A DNA stretch of 24,813 nucleotides from Candidatus Poribacteria bacterium (GCA_002687025.1 NYZG01000176.1:1-24813); one strand, 5' to 3'. Shown: positions 16,541 to 23,687, numbered from the stretch's first letter. Notes: generated by a model not told the origin, from the sequence alone. A program made the numbers and translations.

Positions 16541-17309
16541 GCTCCGTGACCGACTGGCCGCCCTGCACGACCTGCAACTGATCGACAGCGACATCCTCCA
16601 ACTCGCAGAGCAGCGCCGCGACTTGATCCGCCGGGCCAAGGCCCTCGAGGCCGAAAGAGAGAAGCGCGGCGAAACCAAGCGCGAGAAAGACGCCGCGCAC
16701 AAGCAGGCACAGGTCGAACACAGCGCCCGTGAGACCGAGTTGCTCGGCGAGCAGGAGAAGCTCGAGAAATTCCACGAGCAGCTCAAGATCGCCAAGGACG
16801 CGAGCGACTACCTCGCCTACGAGAAGCAGATAGACACCACGACCGAGCGCGTTGGCAACCTCGAGGAGGAGACCATCGAACTCCTCCTCGCCATCGACGT
16901 GGCCAAAGAGACCCTCGACGCTGAGACAGCCAAATACGAAGCGTTCGTAAAGGCGTCCAACGACGAGCGACGCAAAGCCGCGGCCGCCGTGAAGAAGCAC
17001 GACGCAGCCATCGCAGCTCGCAAGCAGGACCGCGAGGCCCACGCTCAGGGCATCAAGCCGGCCGCCCGCGACGAATACGAGAGGTGGCGCACACGCCGCA
17101 AGACCACCATGGTCTCTCGTGTCTCCATCGGCGAGACAACCGAGCAGCGCCGCAAGATACCGACGTACAACTGCGGCGAGTGCCGAATGACCATCCCCCC
17201 GCAGCTCATGCTCCAGGCGCAGTCGTACGACCGCCGGTACGCGTGCCCGTCGTGCGGACGGACGCTCTACGTCGCTCCCGTCGAAGAGCCCGTCGAAGCC
17301 AATGCCTGA
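16533..17309 (+). CDS. C4-type zinc ribbon coiled-coil protein (COG1579 / DUF164 family)
   Basis: This 258-residue protein has a long charged coiled coil (about residues 5-180) and a C-terminal zinc ribbon. The ribbon's two knuckles are visible as YNCGECRMTIP and YACPSCGRTLYV, giving CxxC...CxxC. The family is widespread in bacteria and is proposed to bind nucleic acid or act in ribosome or RNA quality control. Its exact role is unsettled. ATG 16533 overlaps the tatC stop by 8 nt (ATGACTGA) and has GGAAG at 16519-16523 upstream. ATG 16512 is possible but has no binding site. It overlaps an RNase H-like gene by 8 nt, and the two families are often neighbours. Confidence 0.87.
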   Translation: MTELRDRLAALHDLQLIDSDILQLAEQRRDLIRRAKALEAEREKRGETKREKDAAHKQAQVEHSARETELLGEQEKLEKFHEQLKIAKDASDYLAYEKQIDTTTERVGNLEEETIELLLAIDVAKETLDAETAKYEAFVKASNDERRKAAAAVKKHDAAIAARKQDREAHAQGIKPAARDEYERWRTRRKTTMVSRVSIGETTEQRRKIPTYNCGECRMTIPPQLMLQAQSYDRRYACPSCGRTLYVAPVEEPVEANA

Positions 17310-17757
17310 TCCGAGCCATGTGATCCGCACCGACGGCGCCTCGAAAGGCAACCCCGGCCACGCCAGCATCGCCTACCTGATCGAAGATGCCGACGGACAC
17401 GTGGTGTCGTCCCACGGACGCTACATCGGCAAGCAGACGAACAACGTCGCGGAATACACGGCGCTCGTCGAGGCGCTGCACGCCGCGCGCGAGCTCGGCG
17501 TCGACCGGGTCGAGGCGTTCTCCGACAGCGAGCTGATGGTCAAGCAGATCTCCGGCGAGTACCGCGTGAAGAACGAAACCCTACGCCCGCTCTACGAGTC
17601 CGTGATGGCCGCGCTGCGCGGATTCATGTCCGCCTCGGTGACGCACGTCCCGCGCGAGCAGAACCGCGCCGCCGACAAGCTCGCAGGCGATGTGATACGC
17701 GCCCGCATGAAGGCGCTCAAAGAGGCCGAGGGAGCGCCGGCCGAGGCATCGGGCTGA
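17302..17757 (+). CDS. Ribonuclease HI family protein
   Basis: This 151-residue protein has the RNase H fold that cleaves RNA in RNA-DNA hybrids. The four metal-binding acids are present: Asp11 (RTDGASKGNPG), Glu51 (NVAEYTAL), Asp75 (FSDSELMV) and Asp125 (NRAADKLA). It has the compact 'reverse transcriptase-like' form seen in Firmicutes, actinobacterial and archaeal RNase HI relatives and lacks the E. coli basic handle. ATG 17302 overlaps the zinc-ribbon stop by 8 nt (ATGCCTGA). It is last in the tatA operon. rnhB, encoding the type 2 enzyme, lies about 3.5 kb downstream, so both RNase H classes are encoded close together. Confidence 0.92.
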   Translation: MPDPSHVIRTDGASKGNPGHASIAYLIEDADGHVVSSHGRYIGKQTNNVAEYTALVEALHAARELGVDRVEAFSDSELMVKQISGEYRVKNETLRPLYESVMAALRGFMSASVTHVPREQNRAADKLAGDVIRARMKALKEAEGAPAEASG

Positions 17758-17785
17758 CCTCTCCGCAGAGCCACGGACGCCGCTT

Positions 17786-17795
17786 CCCGCGCGGG
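17786..17795. other. GC palindrome after the RNase HI gene
   Basis: CCCGCGCGGG is a perfect 10-bp palindrome 28 bp after the RNase HI stop and 20 bp before the ffh promoter. It could mark the end of the tatA-RNase H transcript. With no T tract it is not a convincing intrinsic terminator. Confidence 0.25.
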
Positions 17796-17814
17796 CTGGC
17801 ACGCGCCGCCGGGT

Positions 17815-17843
17815 TTGACATGACCCGCCCCCCAAGATACCAT
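17815..17843 (+). promoter_or_regulatory. Sigma70-type promoter of the ffh-rpsP operon
   Basis: A consensus TTGACA at 17815-17820, a 17-bp spacer and TACCAT at 17838-17843 (four of six to TATAAT) lie 53 bp before the ffh ATG. Transcription would start near 17850. The leader then contains a 7-bp stem, AGTGGGC/GCCCGCT (17858-17864 with 17872-17878, one G-U pair), ending 18 nt before the start codon. Confidence 0.65.
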
Positions 17844-17896
17844 GAACGTCTGCGAGTAGTGGGCGTATTCTGCCCGCTCATACGCTGGACAGACCC

Positions 17897-19252
17897 ATGT
17901 TCGAGAGCCTTTCTGAAAAGCTGGACGCCGCCTTCAAAGGCCTTCGCGGCCGAGGGCGACTGACCGAGAAGAACATCCGCGATGTCCTTCGCGAGGTGCG
18001 CCTGGCTTTGCTCGAGGCCGACGTGAATTTCCAGGTCGCCCGCGACTTCATGCGCCGCGTGCAGGAACGCGCGCTGGCCCAGGACGTGCTCAAGAGCCTG
18101 ACGCCAGACCAGCAGGTGCTAACCATCGTCAGCGACGAGTTGACGACGCTCATGGGCGATACGGCCGCGAAGCTCGCGGCGCCACCCTCCGGCACGCAGA
18201 TCCTGCTCATGGTCGGCCTGAACGGCGCCGGCAAGACAACCGCGTGTGCCAAACTCGCGCTCAGTCTGCAGAAGCAGGGCAAGAAGCCCCTGCTTGCGGC
18301 GTGCGACATCTACCGGCCGGCGGCGATCAAGCAACTGCAGGTGCTCGGCGAACAGATTGATGTCCCCGTCCACGCGATGGGCACGGGTACGCCGCCGCCC
18401 CACATCGCCATGGCGGCCCTGAGCGCTGCGCAGCGCGCAGGGAACAACGTCGTCATCCTCGACACCGCCGGCAGGATGCAGACCAACGACGAGCTCATGG
18501 ACGAGCTGGACAAGATCGCCTCCACCGTCAAACCAACCGACCGCATGCTCGTCGTCGACGCCACGACCGGCCAGGAAGCCGTGTCGGTGGCCGAGGAATT
18601 CCACCGACGACTCGACCTCACCGGCATCGTCCTGTCCAAGATGGACGGCGACGCCCGTGGCGGATCGGCCCTCTCCATACGCGCTGTGACCGAAGTGCCG
18701 ATCATGTACTTCGGCACCGGCGAGAAGATCGACGCGCTCGAGGACTTCCACCCCGACCGCATCGCCTCACGCATTCTCGGACAGGGGGACATGCTCTCCC
18801 TCATCGAGAAGGCCGAGGCGGTGATGGACGAGGAGAAGGCGCAGGAACTCGAAGCGAAGATCATGGAGAAGCAGGGGCTGACCTTCGAGGACTTCCTCGA
18901 CCAGTTGGCGCAGATACGCCGCATGGGCAGCCTCGACCAGGTACTCGGCATGATCCCCGGCTTCGACGGCATGAAACGGCAGGGCCTCGAAGCCGATGAG
19001 GGACAGATGAAGCGCGTTGAGGCAATCATTCTGTCCATGACGCCTCAGGAACGCCAGGACCATAGGCTCCTGGACGCCAGTCGGAAGCGCCGTATCGCCA
19101 AGGGCAGTGGCACAAGCGTCCAACAGATCAACCAACTCGTGCAGCAGTTGGCCCAGATGAACCGAATGATGAAGCAGATCCCCAATATGATGTCCGGGGG
19201 AAAGAACCGCAAACAGCGACGGGCCATGAAGCAGGCCTTCCCGATCCAGTAA
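17897..19252 (+). CDS. ffh: Signal recognition particle protein Ffh
   Basis: Ffh is the GTPase of the signal recognition particle. It binds 4.5S RNA and nascent hydrophobic signal sequences and docks with FtsY. The N domain covers about residues 1-85. In the G domain, GLNGAGKTT is at 107-115 (P-loop), DTAGR at 189-193 and SKMDGD at 247-252, followed by ARGG. The methionine-rich M domain runs from about 300 to the end, with SRKRRIAKGSGTSVQQIN (RNA-binding helix) and QMNRMMKQ. Length (451) is typical. ATG 17897 has only a weak upstream binding site. It leads the operon with rpsP 12 bp downstream. Confidence 0.97.
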   Translation: MFESLSEKLDAAFKGLRGRGRLTEKNIRDVLREVRLALLEADVNFQVARDFMRRVQERALAQDVLKSLTPDQQVLTIVSDELTTLMGDTAAKLAAPPSGTQILLMVGLNGAGKTTACAKLALSLQKQGKKPLLAACDIYRPAAIKQLQVLGEQIDVPVHAMGTGTPPPHIAMAALSAAQRAGNNVVILDTAGRMQTNDELMDELDKIASTVKPTDRMLVVDATTGQEAVSVAEEFHRRLDLTGIVLSKMDGDARGGSALSIRAVTEVPIMYFGTGEKIDALEDFHPDRIASRILGQGDMLSLIEKAEAVMDEEKAQELEAKIMEKQGLTFEDFLDQLAQIRRMGSLDQVLGMIPGFDGMKRQGLEADEGQMKRVEAIILSMTPQERQDHRLLDASRKRRIAKGSGTSVQQINQLVQQLAQMNRMMKQIPNMMSGGKNRKQRRAMKQAFPIQ

Positions 19253-19264
19253 CGGAGGAAGAGA

Positions 19265-19636
19265 TTGGCAGCGCGTATCCGATTGCAGCGAGCGGGACGC
19301 AAGAAGCGAGCGTTCTACCGTATAGTCGTCGCCGACCGGGCCGCCAACCGAGACGGCCGGTTCGTCGAACGCATTGGCCACTACGACCCGGTGCCCACGC
19401 AGTTTGAGCTCGTCCTCAACGAGGAGCGCGCTCTCTACTGGCTCAACATGGGCGCCGAGCCGAGTGACACCGTGCGAAGCCTGATGCGCCGTACCGGCGT
19501 GTGGGCGCGCTACAAGGGCGTCGAGCCGGCGCCCCCTGCGCTCTCCGCCGACGACTCCGAAGAACCGGCGCCGGTCGTCGTCGATGACGCCGCCGACGAA
19601 TCCGATGTGTCTGACGGCGACGGCGACGAAGAATAG
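19265..19636 (+). CDS. rpsP: 30S ribosomal protein S16
   Basis: S16 stabilises the 30S body during assembly. The family core spans residues 1-90: IRLQRAGRKKRAFYRIVVAD, GRFVERIGHYDP and WLNMGAEPSDTVRSLMRRTG. The start is TTG 19265 with GGAGGA at 19254-19259. It has a tail of about 30 residues that is strongly acidic (DDSEEPAPVVVDDAADES, then DGDGDEE) and absent from short S16 proteins. It stands in the standard ffh-rpsP-khpA order. The tail is probably disordered. Confidence 0.97.
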   Translation: MAARIRLQRAGRKKRAFYRIVVADRAANRDGRFVERIGHYDPVPTQFELVLNEERALYWLNMGAEPSDTVRSLMRRTGVWARYKGVEPAPPALSADDSEEPAPVVVDDAADESDVSDGDGDEE

Positions 19637-19661
19637 ACCAGACCCCATCGGGGAGCAGTCC

Positions 19662-19892
19662 GTGAAGGAACTCGTCGAATACATCGCCAAGTTGCTTGTC
19701 GACAGCCCCGATGAAGTCTCCGTTGGAGAGGGCATGGTCGGGCGGACGACGATCATTGAGCTCAGCGTGGCCCCTGACGATCTGGGTCAGGTCATCGGCC
19801 GGCAGGGACGAACCGCGCGCGCGTTGCGAACCGTCCTTGCGGCGGCCGCCGCGCGAGAAAACGCCAAGGCCGTCCTGGAGATCGTCGAGTGA
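19662..19892 (+). CDS. khpA: KhpA-family KH domain RNA-binding protein
   Basis: This 76-residue single KH-domain RNA-binding protein belongs to a family whose members in Gram-positive bacteria pair with KhpB and affect cell elongation and mRNA. The KH GxxG loop is GRQG at 46-49, within LGQVIGRQGRTARALR. KELVEYIAKLLVDSPDEV is the standard N-terminus. The start is GTG 19662, with GGGGAG at 19650-19655. Longer in-frame readings from 19584 lie inside rpsP and are rejected. It sits between rpsP and trmD, where rimM would normally follow but does not. Confidence 0.93.
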   Translation: MKELVEYIAKLLVDSPDEVSVGEGMVGRTTIIELSVAPDDLGQVIGRQGRTARALRTVLAAAAARENAKAVLEIVE

Positions 19893-19908
19893 CGCGGCGG
19901 GAGGGCCG

Positions 19909-19998
19909 ATGAGACACCGTCTGAGCTGTTTCCATCATCGCTACGCGACGTTCCGGCAGAACCCGATGGGGGAAACGGACGTCAGCGGCGCGCAGTGA
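19909..19998 (+). CDS. Possible 29-codon ORF in the khpA-trmD gap
   Basis: ATG 19909 opens a 29-residue ORF ending at TGA 19996-19998. GGGAGGG at 19899-19905 precedes it with a short spacer. The peptide starts MRHRLSCFHHRY and ends SGAQ. It matches no protein I know and does not resemble RimM. It ends 12 nt before a strong hairpin, an arrangement like a leader peptide before an attenuator. It could equally be a chance frame, and no run of a single amino acid codon marks a classical attenuator. Confidence 0.35.
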   Translation: MRHRLSCFHHRYATFRQNPMGETDVSGAQ

Positions 19999-20010
19999 CG
20001 GATAGTTTAG

Positions 20011-20044
20011 GCGGTCGGCCGGCACGAACTGGTCGACCGCTTTT
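20011..20044 (+). terminator. Intrinsic terminator or attenuator between khpA and trmD
   Basis: The 12-bp stem GCGGTCGGCCGG / CTGGTCGACCGC (two G-U pairs) closes a CACGAA loop and is followed at once by TTTT at 20041-20044. It is the clearest intrinsic-terminator shape in the window. It lies inside what is normally one operon (rpsP-khpA-rimM-trmD-rplS), so partial or regulated termination is more likely than a full stop, unless trmD-rplS has its own promoter downstream. None was seen. Confidence 0.7.
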
Positions 20045-20105
20045 GTGTGCCGCGCGGAGCGACGACGACCCCAGCAGTGCCGTCTGAGGCGGACCGTGAG
20101 GCAAG

Positions 20106-20876
20106 ATGGCGTCGCCGCTTCTGACATGCGAGATCGTCACGATCTTCCCGGAGATGGTCGCGGGAGCGCTGTCCTACGGGATGCCGCGACGGGCCGTGGA
20201 GGCAGGGCGACTTCGGGTGCGGGCGGTGGACCTGCGGGACTATGCGGATGGACCGCACCGGCAGGTCGACGACTACCCCTACGGGGGTACCGCCGGCATG
20301 GTGCTGAAACCCGAGCCGCTGTTCGGTGCGATTCAGGCAGCGCGCGACGACGACGGCGCGAGTCCTCACGTGGTGTACATGACGCCACAGGGCGAACCAC
20401 TGTCGCAAAGGGCGTGCGAGCGACTGTCGTTGCGGCCGCGCCTGCTCGTGATATGCGGACGCTACAAGGGCATCGACGAGCGCGTCCGGACGGAACTGGT
20501 CGACGAGGAACTGTCCGTCGGGGATTACGTGTTGAGCGGCGGCGAACTCCCTGCTCTCGTGTTGCTCGACGCGGTGGCGAGGTTGTTGCCCGGCGTGCTG
20601 AGCGACGCCGAGTCGGCGCTTTACGACTCGTTCGCGGACGACCTGCTCGACGCGCCGCATTACACGCGGCCGGCCGAATGGGCTGGGAGGTCGGCGCCGG
20701 AGGAACTGCTCAGCGGCGACCCGAAGAAGGTCGAGGCGTGGCGCCGACGTGAGGCGCTGAGGAGAACATGGGCGAGGCGGCCGGAGCTTCTCGACGAAGC
20801 CGCGCTGAGCGACGAGGACAGCCGCGTTCTCGAAGAGATCAAGATGGAGTCGGACACGGAGGACGGCGGCCCGTAG
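20106..20876 (+). CDS. trmD: tRNA (guanine37-N1)-methyltransferase
   Basis: TrmD methylates G37 of tRNAs that read codons starting with C, using S-adenosylmethionine, and so prevents frameshifting. This 256-residue protein shows the SPOUT trefoil-knot motifs: DDYPYGGTAGMVLKPEPLF, YMTPQGEPLSQ, VICGRYKGIDERV and SVGDYVLSGGELPAL. It also has LLDAPHYTRPAEWAG, where Asp182 corresponds to the catalytic aspartate. The C-terminal GDPKKVEAWRRREAL fits the family. ATG 20106 has GAGG at 20098-20101, a short spacing. It follows an apparent attenuator and is 39 bp before rplS. Confidence 0.96.
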   Translation: MASPLLTCEIVTIFPEMVAGALSYGMPRRAVEAGRLRVRAVDLRDYADGPHRQVDDYPYGGTAGMVLKPEPLFGAIQAARDDDGASPHVVYMTPQGEPLSQRACERLSLRPRLLVICGRYKGIDERVRTELVDEELSVGDYVLSGGELPALVLLDAVARLLPGVLSDAESALYDSFADDLLDAPHYTRPAEWAGRSAPEELLSGDPKKVEAWRRREALRRTWARRPELLDEAALSDEDSRVLEEIKMESDTEDGGP

Positions 20877-20915
20877 CCGGGGACCCGGCGGCCGCAAGGA
20901 ATAAGGAAGAAGAGA

Positions 20916-21305
20916 ATGGACCTGCTCAAAGCCGTTGACGAGAAGTACGCGAAGTCCCTTGACGACTTCGTCATCGCGCGCGACGACGATCACCAGTTTT
21001 ACCCCGGCGACACCGTGAAGGTGAACGTCCGCGTCGTTGAAGGTGAGCGCGAGCGCATCCAGCCCTTTGAAGGCGTGGTGCTACGCCGTCGCGCGAACGG
21101 TTCCGGCTCGTCGTTTACGGTGCGGCGCACGTCGTTCAGCGTCGCGACCGAGCGCACGTTCCCGCTGTTCTCGCCGCGCATCCAGAGCATCGAGGTCGTG
21201 CGCCGCGGCGCCGTCCGTCGCGCGAAGCTCTATTACCTTCGCGAGCGTAGCGGCAAGAGCGCGCGCGTGAAGGAGCGTCCGTACAGACGCGCGAAGCAGG
21301 CCTAG
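20916..21305 (+). CDS. rplS: 50S ribosomal protein L19
   Basis: L19 lies at the 30S-50S interface. The 129-residue protein has the family blocks FYPGDTVKVNVRVVEGERER, IQPFEGVVLRRRANGSGSSF, TVRRTSFSVATERTFPLFSP and RAKLYYLRERSGKSARVKER. ATG 20916 follows an AAGGAAGAAGAG purine-rich binding site. The rnhB gene begins 10 bp after its stop. Confidence 0.97.
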   Translation: MDLLKAVDEKYAKSLDDFVIARDDDHQFYPGDTVKVNVRVVEGERERIQPFEGVVLRRRANGSGSSFTVRRTSFSVATERTFPLFSPRIQSIEVVRRGAVRRAKLYYLRERSGKSARVKERPYRRAKQA

Positions 21306-21315
21306 GCCTGCTGGC

Positions 21316-21960
21316 GTGTTGGCGGCCTCCGGCCCCACGTACGACGAAGAGCTGCGCTGCGGCGCGATGGGCTACCGCGTTGTCGCCGGTGTGGACGAGG
21401 CCGGACGCGGGCCGCTCGCGGGCCCCGTGGTAGCTGCGGCGGTCGTGTTCGCGGACGCCGAGGCCGCGGCGTCCGAGCCCCTGCTGAACGACTCCAAGAA
21501 GCTCAGCCCGCGCCAACGCGAGCGGGTATACGCCCACGTCATTGCCGCCGCTCTGTCCTACGGCGTGGCCCGCGTGGACCCTGACGAAATCGACCGGATC
21601 AACATCCTCCAGGCGTCACTCGCCGCAATGGCGCGAGCCGCTGCCACTCTGGACCCCCTTCCCAACTGCGTCCTCGTGGACGGAAACCACTCCCCCGCCC
21701 GCCATTTCCCAGACCCCAGACCTCATATCGAGCCGATCGTGAAGGGTGACGGTCGCTGCCTGTCCATCGCCGCCGCCTCGGTGATCGCCAAGGTAACGCG
21801 GGACCGCCTGATGGTGGAATACGACGCGGAGTACCCGGAATACGGCTTCGCGGGTCACAAGGGCTATCCGGCGCAGTCGCACCGCGACGCCATCGCGGAG
21901 CACGGCCCGTGCCCGATACACAGACGCTCCTTCCGAGGCGTGCGGGAACACTGTGAGTGA
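21316..21960 (+). CDS. rnhB: Ribonuclease HII
   Basis: RNase HII removes ribonucleotides and RNA primers from DNA. The DEDD acids are visible: Asp27 and Glu28 (VAGVDEAGRGPLAGPVVAAA), Asp122 (VDGNH) and Asp145 (IVKGDG). AAASVIAKVTRDR and GFAGHKGYPAQSH complete the signature. At 214 residues it is full length. The start is GTG 21316, or TTG 21319 immediately after; both keep the PTYDEEL region that precedes the family core. The binding site is weak, so coupling with rplS (10 bp gap) is plausible. The stop overlaps yraN by 8 nt. Confidence 0.95.
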   Translation: MLAASGPTYDEELRCGAMGYRVVAGVDEAGRGPLAGPVVAAAVVFADAEAAASEPLLNDSKKLSPRQRERVYAHVIAAALSYGVARVDPDEIDRINILQASLAAMARAAATLDPLPNCVLVDGNHSPARHFPDPRPHIEPIVKGDGRCLSIAAASVIAKVTRDRLMVEYDAEYPEYGFAGHKGYPAQSHRDAIAEHGPCPIHRRSFRGVREHCE

Positions 21961-22342
21961 AGGCGATACACGCACGCGGCAGGCGCGCGTCGGCGCGCGT
22001 GGCGAGGATCTGGCGTGTGCCCGCTTGCGGGACGCCGGTTACGCGATAGTCGAGCGCGGCTACCGCACCCGCGAGGGCGAGATCGACATCGTCGCCCGCG
22101 ACGGCGAGACGACCGTGTTCGTAGAGGTGAAGACGCGCTCCGGCAGCGCCTACGGCGGCCCGCTGGCCGCTGTGACGCCCGCGAAGCAGGCGAAGGTGTG
22201 TCGCGCCGCGATCGCGTACCTACAGGCCAACGACCTGTGGGACGCGCCATGCCGCTTCGACGTGATAGGCATCCTCACCGGCCGCGCCGAACCTTCCGTG
22301 ACGCACGTCCAGAACGCCTTCACGTGCGACGAGAGCATCTGA
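21953..22342 (+). CDS. yraN: YraN / UPF0102 family nuclease-fold protein
   Basis: This 129-residue protein has an N-terminal G.RGEDLACARLRDAGY block and the nuclease-like core GEIDIVARDG with VFVEVKTRS. Glu43, Asp45, Glu58 and Lys60 form the restriction-endonuclease-like D-ExK metal site related to Holliday junction resolvases. The biological role is poorly defined. The start is GTG 21953, overlapping the rnhB stop by 8 nt (GTGAGTGA). rnhB-yraN is a common bacterial neighbourhood, which supports both calls. Confidence 0.93.
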   Translation: MSEGDTRTRQARVGARGEDLACARLRDAGYAIVERGYRTREGEIDIVARDGETTVFVEVKTRSGSAYGGPLAAVTPAKQAKVCRAAIAYLQANDLWDAPCRFDVIGILTGRAEPSVTHVQNAFTCDESI

Positions 22343-22397
22343 CCTCCAGACGCGCCACCGGCCGACTTCCGAGGCCTGTCCCGCCGTTCGCAGATCG

Positions 22398-22426
22398 TTG
22401 CGCCGGGACACTGATCGCATTACATT
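22398..22426 (+). promoter_or_regulatory. Probable promoter of the glycosidase-like gene
   Basis: TTGCGC at 22398-22403, a 17-bp spacer and TACATT at 22421-22426 lie 49 bp before ATG 22476. The -35 resembles that of tatA (TTGCGG) and the spacer length is the same. It suggests this gene is transcribed apart from the rplS-rnhB-yraN unit. Confidence 0.5.
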
Positions 22427-22475
22427 CCTCGTGCAATCAGTGCGGAGATCGCGCTTGGATTCAGGGGAAGCGGAA

Positions 22476-23687
22476 ATGTCCGATAGGGGGCTCCTCGTTC
22501 ATGCCATCGTAATGGGGGCCTTGGTCTTTGCCGCAAGGGCCTCAGAACAGCCTTCGCGCGACGGTACTGCGGCGACACGCAGTGGGCGTGGCGTGACGCT
22601 GACGCTCGGAATCAATCGGCCCAACCTGGTGTGGGCCGGCGACGGGGACTTGAGGCTCCAGAAGCAGATTCTGGGCAGCATGCGCCGCGCCGGAGCAAGG
22701 CGCGTTCGGTTGGCTCTCCAGCTTCCGTATGAGAACGCGTTGGAGCACATCCTTCACTGCAACCAGTTGGGCATGGACGTGACCATCTGGATTGGCGCGG
22801 CGGACCCAGCATTCTACGTGGATGGCGCCGTCAAACGAGAAGGGATTCCCAATCCTGGCGGGCAGTTTCCGTTGCTCTGGGACCAGTATCGCCTTGCGGA
22901 CCTCGACATCCATCGCTTTCGGCGGGTTCTTGGTGGCTTCCTACGCGACTGCCGTAACCGCGGCGCGCGGATCGAAGCCCTGCAGATCATGAACGAGGTC
23001 AACTGGGCGGACTTCAACGGGGACTTGCCGGTCGTTGAGGGCGGGTGGTTCGTCGATGACACCACGGCCTGGAACGACGAACGCTTTGTCGTCGTGCGGC
23101 AGGGCGTCCGCAAGTGCGGTGAGGCGATCAGGACGGCCCGTGCGCTTGTCGATGAAATCTACGGCCCGGGACAAGTCAAGATTCTGACACCGGGCATGGC
23201 CGATCCCCCGGACTCGTGGGTCCGTGGCGTCAACGGTTCGATTGTCCGGTCGCCGCTCTACCTTCAGCTCCTTCGTGGGAGGCATCCTCGGCAGGATGAC
23301 GCGGACGACTACCTGGAGTCCGCCGATGGCATCGCGGTGCACTTCTATCCTGCGATTACCGACACCGCGCCCGATACCGGCAGCGACACCGCGCTGCGGG
23401 TGATCCGGCAGCTGATGGATCCCATTCTGGATCAAGCAGGCACCGACCTCCCGTACTGGGTAACGGAATGGGGGTACCCGCGGCACATGTTCGGCACGCC
23501 ATCTGACGAATCGAAGCGACTGGCGCAGTTCGGTTACTTCCTGGACGCTCTCAAGGGCTATCGGCCCGGCGGGATCACCTGGGGACAGGTGATGCTCTTC
23601 AACTTCGACATGATGCCCCAGTATGATGTGTACGAAGACGGTCAGCTGCTTGAGAGTGGTGAGATCCTCAAATGGGTCGAGTACTGA
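22476..23687 (+). CDS. Secreted clan GH-A-like glycoside hydrolase (TIM barrel)
   Basis: This 403-residue protein has a probable signal peptide (about residues 1-22: MSDRGLL, then VHAIVMGALVFAA, cleavage near ARA). The barrel starts at TLTLGINRPN. Clan GH-A landmarks are present: IMNEVNWADF with Glu174 at the end of a strand (Asn-Glu, acid/base), GIAVHFYP near residue 285, and YWVTEWGYP with Glu331 as the candidate nucleophile. Spacing of about 157 residues between the two Glu is in range for GH5- or GH39-type enzymes. Substrate is unknown. I choose ATG 22476 because AGGGGAAGCGGAA precedes it and because it begins the signal peptide; the upstream in-frame start at 22398 lies in the promoter. 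It stands alone between housekeeping genes and the sulfur-carrier pair. Confidence 0.75.
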   Translation: MSDRGLLVHAIVMGALVFAARASEQPSRDGTAATRSGRGVTLTLGINRPNLVWAGDGDLRLQKQILGSMRRAGARRVRLALQLPYENALEHILHCNQLGMDVTIWIGAADPAFYVDGAVKREGIPNPGGQFPLLWDQYRLADLDIHRFRRVLGGFLRDCRNRGARIEALQIMNEVNWADFNGDLPVVEGGWFVDDTTAWNDERFVVVRQGVRKCGEAIRTARALVDEIYGPGQVKILTPGMADPPDSWVRGVNGSIVRSPLYLQLLRGRHPRQDDADDYLESADGIAVHFYPAITDTAPDTGSDTALRVIRQLMDPILDQAGTDLPYWVTEWGYPRHMFGTPSDESKRLAQFGYFLDALKGYRPGGITWGQVMLFNFDMMPQYDVYEDGQLLESGEILKWVEY

